Source of the DNA: Datisca glomerata
Lineage: Eukaryota > Streptophyta > Magnoliopsida > Cucurbitales > Datiscaceae
Direction: 5' to 3'
NCBI GenBank assembly: GCA_003255025.1
Contig: QANY01013337.1
Coordinates: 2,048,237 to 2,112,236, forward strand
DNA: 64,000 nucleotides
The position numbers were made by a program, and so were the translations under genes. The notes below the pieces were generated by a model. That model worked only from the letters and a program-made list of their open reading frames with translations. It was not told where the DNA came from and did not search any database. Of this stretch, positions 1 through 10,559 are shown piece by piece. Numbering within the stretch: the stretch's first letter is position 1; every line of letters begins with the position of its first letter.

Positions 1-28
1 TTTTTTTAATTTTTGACAATCATTTTTG

Positions 29-430
29 TGACACATGTTTGAATTAGTTACCATCCATGATCATTCCTAGCAATGAAGGAAGGAAGAAAAAATGGTAATT
101 AGTGAACTAAGTGGTCCAAAATAAAAAATGGTATATTTATATCCCAAACAAAAATTATTTTATTTTGAAAGTTTTATGGATTTTCTTTAGTGAAACTTGT
201 TTAAACTAGTTACCATCCATGATTATTCCTAGCGATGAAAGAAAAAAGAAAAAATGGTAATTAGTCAACTAAGTAGTCCAAAATAAAAAAAATTATAGAT
301 TTATATCCCAAAAAAATTATTTATTTATTTTTAGTGACACTTGTTTAAATTAGTTACCATTCATGATCATTCTTTTGCTATTTGATTAGCATTGGATGAA
401 GAAATAAAAAATGATAATTAATAGACAATA
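29..430. repeat. Three tandem copies of a ~145-160 bp AT-rich unit
   Basis: Three successive segments start near 29, 191 and 334 with GTGA(C/A)AC(A/T)TG and share TTAGTTACCATCCATGAT, a purine-rich GAAGGAAGAAAAAATGG stretch and (in the first two) TATTTATATCCCAAA. The third copy is the most diverged and is truncated. No coding potential is apparent. This is a small local duplication series in intergenic DNA. Confidence 0.8.
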
Positions 431-1159
431 TAGTAAAAAAAAAGCATGCTCACGCTAATTATGTATGAAATTAAGTATTTTTTTCATAGATTAATTTATC
501 TTACACATAAACAATTTATTATTAATTTATTTACTAAACAATGTATNGTTATGTTTTTATTTTTTCAGTAGCTATTATTGGTTTGTTTTAATTTATTTTT
601 ATATATATTTTTAATTATTTCACTTCTTGTTTCATTATTTTCACCCTATATATTCTTTTTTTAAAATTTATCATACATATTTACCATCTCTAACATTCCT
701 TTCCATTATTCTTTTTTTATTTATAATTGTTATTTCTTCTTATTTATTTATGTATTATTGTCATATGTCACGGTCGTATGTGATTATTATTTTATTCTTC
801 TATCATCAGAATTGAAGCTCGTAAATTAAAACCATAACAATTTGATTTAAATTTTGTAAATTTCTTTATTTAGTTTTTACTCAAAAAAATCCGATGACGT
901 ACTTTAAAATTTTTAGGACACCAAATATCTTGAACTACCGAGGTGAGGAGTTATTTTTAGGATACTGAGAGTAACTCCAATAACGCTTTGATTAAAAAAA
1001 TAATTTTTTAATGGTATTTATACCACCTGTTGAAGGTAATTTATTTGCTCATTTTTATGATGTAAAATATACCAAATGGACATTCAAAATTGAATTTTTA
1101 TAACATTATTTAAAAAAATAATTTAGATAGTATTTGATTAAATTTGATAACCATTTTTC
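431..1159. other. AT-rich intergenic DNA, no gene recognised
   Basis: I see no homology or convincing reading frame here. The stretch is homopolymer-rich and contains one ambiguous base (n) at 547. A 62-codon open frame at 627-815 is a low-complexity Phe/Ile/Tyr run typical of AT-rich noncoding DNA. Confidence 0.6.
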
Positions 1160-1400
1160 ATAATGGGCGGTGTGGGGTGCTAATACCTTCCCCACACGCA
1201 AATGACTCCCGAACCAACTTTAAATTTCTGTAGACCAAAATATTTGATTTTAAAATTGGGTGACCAATCACGTCCTAAAATGATTGGTGGCGACTCCGAA
1301 TTTCTTTTTCTTTTTCAAAAAATGATATTTCAATCGTGGCTCTGCGTCGCATGCACGTTGCGACAACTGGTTCCTTATTTGGCATTGAATCTGCTAAAAT
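1160..1400 (+). mobile_element. Ty3/gypsy-like LTR/primer-site remnant
   Basis: The string GGGGTGCTAATACCTTCCCC, then a GGGTGACCAATCAC block and GATTGGTGGCGACTCCGA near 1284-1301, resemble the 3' end of LTRs and the adjacent primer-binding region that recur in plant gypsy (Tat/Ogre-type) elements. This rests on remembered consensus, not on a search. No paired LTR or coding domain was found nearby, so this is at most a fragment. Confidence 0.4.
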
Positions 1401-1544
1401 GGAGAACATAAAATTTAAAAAAATTTGGAAATGATAAAGTGAGAGAATATATGAGAAAAAAAGATGAAGAGACAAGCCGTTCTGTTTTCCCTATTTTAAT
1501 TCTACAAGGTATTATTTTGTAAATATTTAAAACTTCAAGGAAGA

Positions 1545-1925
1545 AAAGAAAGACCCATATGTTGTAAAATTTTAAAATGTTAAGGGGGAAAGGGAGAAAT
1601 GGGGTATATTTTATAAATTCTAAATTATTTAGAGGGGGAAATGAGACACGGGGTATATTTTATATATTTTAAACACTTTAAGGGAAAAGAAAAGGAAGAA
1701 ACTGGGATTTTTTTATAAATTTAAATATTTAAGAGGGAAAAACAATGACACTGGTTTATTCTATAAATTTTAAATAATTAAGGGGGGAAGCATGATATAA
1801 ATATTTTAAATAAATATATTATGTACCATAACTTTAAAACACGGGGTATATTTTGTTAAATTTAAAAAAGTAAGGGAAAGAAAAGAAAACATGGGGTTCA
1901 CTTTGTAATTTCTAAAACAAATAAG
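1545..1925. repeat. Degenerate ~60-65 bp purine-rich minisatellite
   Basis: About six diverged copies of a unit of the type AAGGGGGAAA..GAAA..GGGGTATATTTTATAAATT..TAAA follow each other. Strand asymmetry (A/G-rich blocks alternating with TATATTTTATAAATTTTAAA) is strong. No reading frame of interest. Confidence 0.7.
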
Positions 1926-1979
1926 TGGAAAGAACTTGATACATAAATTTCAAATAAATATCTAATGTACAACAACTTT

Positions 1980-2021
1980 GCTGATGTGGCGTCATGTAAA
2001 AAACGTGTCTGCCACATCAGC
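1980..2021. repeat. Perfect 11-bp inverted repeat (hairpin)
   Basis: GCTGATGTGGC at 1980-1990 is followed after 20 bases by its exact reverse complement GCCACATCAGC at 2011-2021. It lies in a stretch (about 1980-2230) that looks like a short interspersed element, but neither ends nor a target duplication could be defined. Confidence 0.6.
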
Positions 2022-2289
2022 AACCCGTTAAGTTTGTAACGGAATGTGGATGGATTGATGAGATTGAGACATCTTACAAACTTTGATGATGTAATTGAGA
2101 AAAATGAAACTATAATGATGAATGATGTTAATTGCTAATGATTTTTAAGTTCAAGGGTCAAATTTACAAATTTTAGATTTTAGTGACCACATTGGCAACA
2201 ATCACAAACCATTTAGGAGTGTAAATAATTTACCATTTTATTTTAATGTTTGGATGCATTGTGAAATTATCTCTACCCATTTTCTTTTA

Positions 2290-2600
2290 AACTATAGTGT
2301 GAATTTGGGTTCGTTTAGCGCTCTCCTTTCTCACGAATTTGGGCTTATAGCTCTATGTTCATCTTTAATTCAGGTCCGCTTAGGACTCTATTTTCTTGCG
2401 AACTTGAGATTATAGCTCTCCGTTTGTTTACAATTCAGGTCCTCTTAAAGGCTCATTTCTTGCGAACTTGGGCTTATAGCTCTCTATTCATTTGTAATTC
2501 AAGTCCTCTTAAGACTCTCCTTTCTTGCAAACTTGGGCTTATAGCTCTCTATTCATTCACAATTTGGGTCCACTTAGGTCTCTCCTTTCTTATTTCCAGT
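2290..2600. repeat. ~66-bp tandem repeat, about 4.5 copies
   Basis: Successive copies share the order TTCTTGCGAACTTGGGC, TTATAGCTCTCTATTCAT, AATTCAGGTCCTCTTA and GACTCTCCT. The period is not a multiple of three in all copies. An open frame runs across the array (2355-2648), but its product simply repeats the array and shows no known domain, so I do not call a gene. Confidence 0.8.
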
Positions 2601-2649
2601 ATATGTAGATTGAGATCTGTGACAACAATACAAGTCACATGCCAGTAAA

Positions 2650-3102
2650 CATTATTTTTTATCTAATATACAGTATATGAGTGTAAGCGTTTAAGGCTTT
2701 GTTGTAGACATTTAAATATTTTGTTCTAGCCCAATTTAAAATTGCTTCTTTTCATAAATTTGAGTACCATTTCTTCCTGAGCAGTCTGCGCAAAATTCGC
2801 GGTAACTTTTTCTAGCAAGCTCAAAATCACTCTTCATAAAATCCTTTTGGAAATTGACTCCCGTATCTTTCTAACTGCATATAATATGTCATATTCTTTT
2901 TTAGGTCATGAAACATTCTAATTAATGATGTTGACTGATCACCATAGGGTGCATCGCGGATTTAGAGCCAGATGACATCTTGATAAGTTGGTCGAGCCAT
3001 AAAATTAGCTGAGTTTATTTATAGGCAAGATGACATTATTCCCCTACAATCAAGTACCCACTACAGGAGGAAGACTAGTAAATGAAGGGGATAGCGGAAG
3101 AG
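2650..3102. other. Intergenic, nothing recognised
   Basis: Single-copy-looking AT-rich DNA between the 66-bp array and element A. I see no reading frame, RNA or repeat that I can support. Confidence 0.5.
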
Positions 3103-3107
3103 ATGGT

Positions 3108-5754
3108 TGTTATAGGTGTTTTTCCAACCTCCAGTTATGCAATGACGTGTGATACGACATGTCATATTAAGAAGCTTAAGACAAGGGAAAGTTCCCAAGG
3201 AGGAGGGACGACCTCACTTAGCCAGTCTTAAAAGAGCTCGGGTCGCACAAACCCGAGCTCACAGAAAGGAAAAGGTAAAACACATAAAGAGAGCTCGAAT
3301 GACCCTGAGTGCAAGGTCATCATTACCCGCCAAGGGTAAAGACCGATGTAGCATTCCCTGTTGAAATTATGTCCATAAAGTATGGTGTAATAACTATTTA
3401 TGAGCATTTAGTTATTTCTCAGACATTTTGTATTACTGAATTTAATGAATGAATGAATTTTTTTTCTACTAATTAAATTGCGTTTATAATTTACTCAAGT
3501 CATGGAACTATTGTCAACGTAAAAAGTGTAAAGACAAAAGGGTCTTCTAGACAAACTCTTCTGAAATAGTTCAGATCGATATTCACAATCTTAGGATTGA
3601 CTGGGCAATCGAGTTCGATTATGACTGTTAGGTTAAACCAAAGAATGTCAGTCTTGGAGCATGGGAGTGGAGACTCTAACGGTTGACCTAGGCATGTTAT
3701 GGAACATTTTAAATAAATTGGTAACAAATTAGTTTAGAGCAAAACCGTTTACCTAACTCTATATCTAATTGTTACACCTTAAGGGTATTTTCATAATTAC
3801 ATTTATCCTAAGGTGAATACAAAGTGACTTAATTAATTACGGTCTTTGATATGCCAAAAGGAGTGAGTTCGAAATGCCAAAGGAGTGAGTTCGAATTGCT
3901 AGACAATACCTCAATTGTTGGGATTGTAATCAACTATCTTGAAGCTACGTGATTCACATATATAAAAATTCATTGTTAGATTGTGAAAACAACAATATCA
4001 CCTTATGTTTTATTGATGGGTGTATGAATAAATTAACTTGCCTAAATATTCTACGAAATGAGTCATTGAATAAGACTTGTGAATTGTACGAGACAATTTA
4101 CTGTTCTGTCTTTTTTATTCACAGTCAATAAAAGAGTTAAGGAAATAATAACAAGTGGGGTGAAATGATAATTTTTCACCCCGCTCTTATTACTGATATT
4201 CATGACGGTTAATATGTTAAAATATTCCGTGGACCGTTAAATAAAAGAGTTTATTTGTACTAATAGAAAATGTAGCGCGCATGAATTGAGAGTTGATTCG
4301 GCATCGAACCTATAGTGGAGTCATACGATATCAGGATTAAATATGTCAAAAAATTATAGAGATAAATTCTCTGAGTATTTGAATCCTATATCTTTACTCA
4401 TGTGAGTCCATTCGGTTTTAGAGATAGCTCATGAGAACCGAAATAGAAAAAATAATATTAGTTGGACCAAAATGTGTTTTGGGGCCAAATTGTATTTCCC
4501 GAACCCATATGTGATGGGGTTGATCAATTAATTAGTGATAAACAATTAATTGATGTTCAAATTAATTAATTTATTATTTTCTAATTATTGAATAATTAGT
4601 AAGTAAAATATATTGATTAATTAATTGATGGAGATAAATTTAATTTATCAATTATGATTGATAAATTTAGACATAATATTGACTTTAAGGGAAAATATAA
4701 TTTTCGGCAATTACATAAGTATTGGGGTTGAATTTTTGAAAATCTGGCATATAGGGGTATATGTTGAAATTTCGAAATTATTATATAAGAGAGATGCGTG
4801 CTGACACAACCCTAGAATACAAAGCAAAAGTTGTCTCTCCCCTCCCTACTGTGTTGCCGCCGAAACCCATCGAGGAAGAAATTAAATTTTTCTTTCTCGG
4901 TTGTTTTGAGATCCCACTCTCAGTTCCTGATCGATATTCTCAAGAAATATATTTCTGAAATCCACGAGTGGTTGTTGGTGCGAAAACAATTTGAAGTTTT
5001 TAATTCTTGAAGATTCAAAACACGAAGCTTAAATTAGGATTTCATCAATTCAGAAAATCTCCAATATATCAAAGGTAAAAATCGTTTCTACTTCTTTTGA
5101 ATACGTTTAACTTAATATACAATTGTTTGTATGGTAATATGATTAAATTAGTTGATATGATTCTTTTTATTTTCCGCCCACGAACCATTCGTGGTTCATT
5201 GTTTTTTCCTCAAATTTGAAAACCCAATCAAACACTCCCTCCTATGATCCAACATTCAACTAGTCCAATCGCCACGTCAGAATGATAGGATAAACTTTTC
5301 CTGATCACCACATGGGCACATCAACACTTAATATCTACTAGCTTTATGTCAAAGGTCATCTCATTTCCAACCAATCAGTGCCAGCAAACACAGGTTTCTG
5401 TCCTAGAAACTTCCCCAAAATGCCTTTGAAGGCTTTTTCAACACGCATCCTCCTACACAAGGACTTATGTATAAATATATCGGTGAATTAACAGAAAAGG
5501 TATGCTCATTCTCCCCTAATAAAATTATGCCAAGATATTGACAAAGGACTAACTTAGGCATCAAGGTTCTTTGTTTGTGTTTTACAGATGTTGAGGCCGT
5601 GAGGAGCCCCATTCGGGAGGGAGAGTATGCTTACCATTAAGAGGAATGCACTCATATAATGTCATTCCAGTAGATCCCCCCGAGTTAGGAGGACGACTCC
5701 CACACTTAGTACAAGAAGGCAGCATTTGTACTGCGACAGTTTTTGGCTAAAACA
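3108..5754 (+). repeat. 5' LTR of element A, split by a solo LTR
   Basis: Bases 3108-3358 align with 9804 to about 10049 of the 3' LTR, and 5235-5754 align with about 10040-10554. Shared blocks include AAGTTCCCAAGGAGGAGG, GGTCATCATTAC(C/T)CG, ATAGGATAA, TATGCCAAGATAT and GTAGATCCCCCC-like sequence. Removing the insertion leaves about 770 bp, close to the 751 bp of the intact copy. Many substitutions separate the two LTRs, so the insertion is not recent. Confidence 0.82.
3359..5234 (+). mobile_element. Solo LTR of family L1 nested in the 5' LTR of A
   Basis: The segment begins TGTTGAAATTATG and ends CCCAATCAAACA, as expected for an LTR. It interrupts homology between the A LTRs at one point. 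Flanking 5-mers are TTCCC (3354-3358) and CTCCC (5235-5239), a target duplication with one mismatch. At 1876 bp it has no coding frame but a TATA-like TTATATAAG near 4781. A second, reverse-oriented and truncated copy at 59928 onward ends in the same terminal sequence (TGTTGGATCAGGTTTT when read on +), which confirms the border. One LTR without an interior is the usual product of LTR-LTR recombination. Confidence 0.78.
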
Positions 5755-5756
5755 GT

Positions 5757-5774
5757 TGGTGCCGTCAGTGGGAA
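5757..5774 (+). other. Primer-binding-site-like sequence of element A
   Basis: TGGTGCCGTCAGTGGGAA lies two bases downstream of the LTR end (..AAAACA). Position and TGG start fit a minus-strand primer site. I have not assigned the tRNA. Confidence 0.6.
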
Positions 5775-6345
5775 ACGACTATAAAGTCATCCCCGTCGAA
5801 GCATTAGAAGCCTTTTCCCCTTCTGCAAGGAGAAGATGGGCCCAACATTCTACGCCAACAAAATTTAGGATAAGGAGGCAGACCTGCACGTTTCCACCCT
5901 AGGGAAGGAACCTCCTACCTCGCTCGGGACTATCCAACAAAGGAAGAAGGATGTGGTGATTGTAACCTATAATACAACCCGAAGAAGGAGGAAAGGTGTA
6001 CCAGGCACCAACCAAATTATGATGGTTTCTTGTATAAAAATGATCGCCCCAAGGAAGACAGGGCCACACCGAAGCCCAGTCCTGGACGGCTAGGTTCCCC
6101 CTCAGTGAGATTCTGGTTTGGGCCATTTCGGATAAAGAAATGGGGTGGTCAAGACTTTTCACACCAGCCATTAAGAGAACCAGACTCTTCCCAATGGGGG
6201 CACGACGTGCGTACTGCTCGGAGGTCAGCCCCAGAAAGGGAATTTGAAAGGACAGAATGGTTGACTGTACTCCTACCAGATTGTCGGAGAGGAAATATCA
6301 GACAATTACGTTCAACAGTCTCCTGGTCATTTTGCCTTTAATATA
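5775..6345. other. Interior of element A, 5' part, no domain recognised
   Basis: Open frames at 5899-6171 (-) and 6030-6341 (+) overlap on opposite strands and show no recognisable gag motif. This may be a decayed gag leader. Confidence 0.4.
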
Positions 6346-6830
6346 TGATTCCATGTGGTAGTGATCCCACACTTAAAGTTTGGAAAGGACCATGCTTCAC
6401 AAGTCTTCTCATCCTGTCCAGGCTTATGTGCCCAAGGTGTCAATGCCACAAATATGTTAGATCGGTTGAGTCATACTTCAACCTTTTACTATCCCTTTGT
6501 GAGTCATTATTCACTTCAGTGTCACATAACATTGAAACTATTAGTTTTACGTGAATCAGTTTATTAAACATGTGTGCAACATTAATTAGGCATTCATTTC
6601 TAAAAATACTAATATCTTTATCAGTGAATTTAAGATCTAATCCTTGCTCAATTAATGCACCAATAGAAATAAGATTCTTGAAAAAAATTAGGATATAATA
6701 AATATCATGTGAAATAATAAAATGTTTCTCAAAACATAATTTAAAAGTTTCCACAGATACGGCTGGTACTAGTGCTCCATTACCCCATCGGAAGCTGTAC
6801 TTGCCCTCGTCAAGCCTTCTAACTTCCCTG
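6346..6830 (-). pseudogene. Ty1/copia GAG-pre-integrase fragment captured inside element A
   Basis: On the reverse strand the frame reads a copia region just before integrase: a GNGA.VPA segment, hydrophobic YYI.IFFKNLIS, then TYLWH, a stop, and HLGHISLDRMRRLVKHG (about 6390-6440). That last motif is the conserved H..LGH of the GAG-pre-integrase domain. Neither protease nor integrase core follows. The fragment is flanked by imperfect ~32-bp direct repeats (6255-6287 and 6835-6866, both GAATGGTTGA(C/T)TGTACTCC..), so it sits between duplicated A sequence. Confidence 0.75.
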
Positions 6831-7175
6831 AACGGAATGGTTGATTGTACTCCCACAAATCGTGGGTCCCATCATTAACACAAGGACGAAGCTCAGACAA
6901 GGAGACACTTCAACAAAAAGGAAGGGCCTAAAGCTCAGAAAATAGAAGCTTGATTCCTACCTCGGCGTAACGGATGACAAAGTCCACATACTTATAGACA
7001 GTCTTTAGATAAGAGGTCTCTGTCTCTCCTCATTTAGGATTAACATCCCGTAGGAACCTTTCCAAGCCAATTATTTCTACAGCAAATAGAATGTGTTGGA
7101 GGAATATCTGCCAATGATTTTCTGAATGTTCTACAAGCCTCCGAGGACCGACTCTTCTACAATACGTGATGAAGG

Positions 7176-7670
7176 TCAAAAAGTGATGACTGATGAGCTG
7201 CTCTAGCCCACCAGTCAAGGATTAAATAAAAAGTGATGACTGGTGAGGTGCTCTAGCCCGCCAGTTGGGATTAAATAAAAAGTGATGACTGGTAGGTGCT
7301 ATAGCCCACCAGTCGAGATTAAATAAAAAGTGATGAATGGTGAGGTGCTCTGACCCATCAGTCGATATTGAACAAAAAGTGATGACTGGTGAGGTGCTCT
7401 AGCCCAGCAGTCAGGATTAAACAAAAAGTGATGGCTGGTGAGGTGCTCTAACCCATCAGTCGAGATTAGATGATGATTGGTGAAGTGTTCTAGCCTAGTA
7501 GTCGAGATTAAATAAATAGTAATGACTGGTGTGTGCTCTAGCCAACCTGCTGGGATTGAACAAAAATGATGACTAGTGAGGTGCTCTAGCCCACCAATTA
7601 GGATTAAACAAAAAGTGATGACTCGTGAGGTGCCTAGGGCATTAGTCGAGATTAAACAAGAAGTCATGTA
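7176..7670. repeat. ~50-bp minisatellite, about 10 copies, in element A
   Basis: The unit is AAAAAGTGATGACTGGTGAG followed by GTGCTCTAGCCCACCAGTCG and AGATTAAAC. Ten copies differ by substitutions and small indels. Each unit contains the near-complementary ACTGGTG and CACCAGT, so each could form a small stem. The array lies between the captured copia fragment and the 3' LTR. Confidence 0.9.
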
Positions 7671-8150
7671 TGTCGTCTATCTGAGCTCATAGATAAGATT
7701 TAGGATATAGCCAGAGCAGAAATGTCTGGTTTGATATTGATAAGTGATGTCTGTCGAGCATCTCAGCTCGCAGATGGAATTTAGGATCTAGCTAGAGCAG
7801 GAAAGCCTAGCTAGATATCGACAAATGATGTATGTCAAGCATCTAAGCTCACATACGAGATTTATGATCTAGCCAGAGTAAGAAATGTCTTGCTAGATAT
7901 CAAAAAGTGTTGTCTGTCGAGCATCTCAACTCGTAGATGAGATTTAGGATCTAGCCAGATCAGAAAAAATCTGGCTAGATATCGACAAGTGATGTCTACT
8001 ATGCATCTCAGCTCGCTGATGAGATTTATGATCTAGTTAGGGCAAAAAAACATGGCTATATGTCGATAGAGATGTCTGCCGAGCAACACAACTCGCAGAC
8101 GAGATCAATGGTCTAGCCAGAGCGAGGGCGTCTGGCTAGATACCAAAGGA
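7671..8150. repeat. ~81-bp minisatellite, about 6 copies, in element A
   Basis: Directly adjoining the 50-bp array is a different unit: GATGTCTGTCGAGCATCTCA, GCTCGCAGATGAGATTTAGG, ATCTAGCCAGAGCAG, then TCTGGCTAGATATCGACAAG. Six copies are visible. TCTAGCCAGA and TCTGGCTAGA are inverted within the unit. Confidence 0.88.
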
Positions 8151-9803
8151 GAATGCCATATTTGATCACTACTAAGGATAAAAGGATTCGGCCAGAGCAG
8201 TCGCGCTGGAGGTAAGAAAGCAAGGATAAGAATCTAGCTAGAACATGAATGACGAGATAGACACGAGGCACTCCACCTCGTCAAGGAAAGAAAATCCTTT
8301 GACCAAAGGAAATGAATCTCTTCTCGCACCATGCTGGGATAAGAATATTCATGATTAAGACGTTCAACTCCCAGTATAAAGACGGTAGCGATATGCTCTA
8401 CCAAAACTCCTCAAATGGAAAAGAACAACGGGGCCAACCAATTGAGAGGAGTTAAACCTATTTTAAGGCCCACTAAGGCTCGAGATCATAACAATACCGC
8501 AACTTAGGTCAACAAAAGTAAGAGCGACACTCGAATGTCGAGAAATAAAGGATAAAGGTCTCGTTTAGACCAACTCAAGGCTTAGGAGGAAGTGAATGCT
8601 TTTACTTAAAATGAACAACGTGCGACGAAGGAAGTAAGGTGAGAACGGAGCTCAATGAAAAAGTCAGAAATGAATGAACCTCATTATCATTGATAAACAA
8701 AGGATTATAAGTATAAGTAAATGAATAAAAAACCTCCTCGAATAAAAGGGAGAAACCCTCCTAGGCTAACTAAAAGTAGCCCCCCTCCATGGGCTACTCA
8801 TGACAGGAGCCCCATGGCTCTCTTCAACTCATAAAGTCTTAAAGGCTCTGGTTGCTCTGCTTTTGACGATAGAATTCAAACCCTGGGTGGCAACTAATTT
8901 TTGAGCTGAACGTCGAAGAAGGCTTCAATTTTTTTCATTTAGGAAGAGAGAATATGACAATACCCATCAGCAAATTCACGGTGACCCTGAAAAGAGTGAT
9001 CGCATGAGATTGTGCTCTTCCAAAGCACGCTATGGTAAGAAACTAGTGGTCCAAAAGGGTGAAGGCAGTAAAGGCATGGAGAAGGCGGTAGCTGGGAAAG
9101 TTTCCCTTGCATAAGGAAGGCTTCCAACCACATTATAGACTCTTGTTAAGGGTAACAACTTTACAACCAGGGGCAACACAGACAAAACGCTCACCGGACA
9201 TGCTTGGATACAACAAGAGAATCACCATAGATGGTGCACTAGTGTCTTTGGAATGCGACATTTAAAGGATAACAAAGAGGGAAACGACAACTATGAAAAT
9301 GAAAGTTAGGAAGATCAAAAGAGGAAGCCCCCCTCTCTCTAAGAATGAAGAAGGCCCCAAAGGGGAAGGAACATTGTTTTCACGAAGCAGAGAAAGGAAG
9401 TGAGGGCAAGAATGAAAATTTCACTCCATTTCAGCCTTAGAAAGAAAGGGAAGATTGAAGAAATAAGGAGAGAAGATTCCTATTTAATGGGGGAATTTAC
9501 ACCAACCATAATGGAAATCGTTGAACGGCTGGGAAGTGGACGTTTCTAAAATGAGAGAGAGTTTCAGGAAACCAAACTTCGTTCAATCAACTACAAGAGT
9601 GAAACGACACGTCTAGGAGTCAGGCTCCCCCACGCGCCTCTACACGTTAATAGTGCCTTTGTTCCCAAAGATAGAGACATTATCTCTTGGAAAGGATGAA
9701 GCGGCACATGACAAAAGCTGGGGGGTAATTAATTCCATTCAATGTTATCCTATCTAAGGGGCAAACTCTGAACACGTGTGAAAAACTCAGGATGAGTGAA
9801 AAT
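8151..9803. other. Interior of element A, 3' part, noncoding
   Basis: Purine-rich sequence with no recognised domain. Short open frames occur only at random length. A run AAAAGCTGGGGGGTAA near 9714-9729 and AGGATGAGTGAAAAT just before the 3' LTR are candidate polypurine tracts. Confidence 0.5.
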
Positions 9804-10554
9804 TGTAATGGGTGTTTTTCTAACCTCCGATGATGTGTGTTGTAACACGTCATATTGAGAAGTTTAAGACAAGGAAAAGTTCCCAAGGAGGAGGACCGAC
9901 CTTACCCAGGCCATCTCAAGACAGCTTGGGTCGCATAAACCCACGCTCAAAGAAAGGAAAGGGTAAAACTCATGAAGAGAGCTCATATGACCTCGAGTGT
10001 AGGGTCATCATTACTCGTCAAAGGTAACGACCGAGATGGCACTGCCTCCTAAGCCTGAGCATTCAACCGGTTCAATCGTTGTGGTAGAATGATAGGATAA
10101 CCTCCGCATGGTCACCTCGTGGGCACATCGACACTTAATATCCATTAGTTTTATGTCAAATGTCACATCGTTTCCCCAACACACCTTTGAATGTTTCTTT
10201 AACACGCATCCTCCTACATATGGATTTAGGTATAGATATATCGATGAATAAACAAAAAAGTATGCTCATTCTCTCCTAATAAAATGATGCCAAGATATCG
10301 ACAAAGGATTGACTTAGGCATTGAAGGCCCTTAGGTAGGGCAACCACCCATGTTTTTCACCTTTAGGGTTCTTTGTATATATTTTGTACAGACGTTGAGG
10401 CCGTGAGTAGCCTCAGTCAAGAGGGAGTGTACTCTCACCATAAAGAGGAATGAACTCATATAATGTCACTATAGAAGATCCCCCCGGTTAGGAGGAATCC
10501 CACACTTAGCACGAGAGAGAAACATATGTACTATGACAGTTTTTGGCTAAAATA
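9804..10554 (+). repeat. 3' LTR of element A
   Basis: Starts TGTAATGGGTGTTTTTC and ends GGCTAAAATA (the terminal CA of the 5' LTR copy appears mutated to TA). It is immediately followed by the target duplication ATGGT. It is uninterrupted and gives the reference length of 751 bp. Confidence 0.82.
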
Positions 10555-10559
10555 ATGGT

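Larger units (their letters stand above)
3108..10554 (+). mobile_element. Element A: LTR retrotransposon derivative without coding capacity (gypsy-like, LARD type)
   Basis: Two LTR copies can be aligned: 9804-10554 (751 bp) and 3108-5754, the latter interrupted by a 1.9-kb insertion. Both start TGT(T/A)AT(A/G)GGTGTTTTTC and end GACAGTTTTTGGCTAAAA. The whole element is bounded by an exact 5-bp target duplication ATGGT (3103-3107 and 10555-10559). The 5' LTR is followed by a primer-site-like sequence at 5757-5774. The roughly 4-kb interior holds no gag, protease, reverse transcriptase or integrase of its own, only short open frames, a foreign copia fragment and two tandem arrays. It is therefore best described as a non-autonomous large retrotransposon derivative. 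The gypsy assignment rests on the primer-site style and is inference. Confidence 0.82.

Noticed and set aside
2355..2648. 97-codon open frame
   Set aside because: It only translates the 66-bp tandem repeat; no domain and no gene-like signals.
5899..6341. Overlapping open frames in element A as a gag gene
   Set aside because: They lie on opposite strands over the same bases and neither shows gag or zinc-knuckle motifs.
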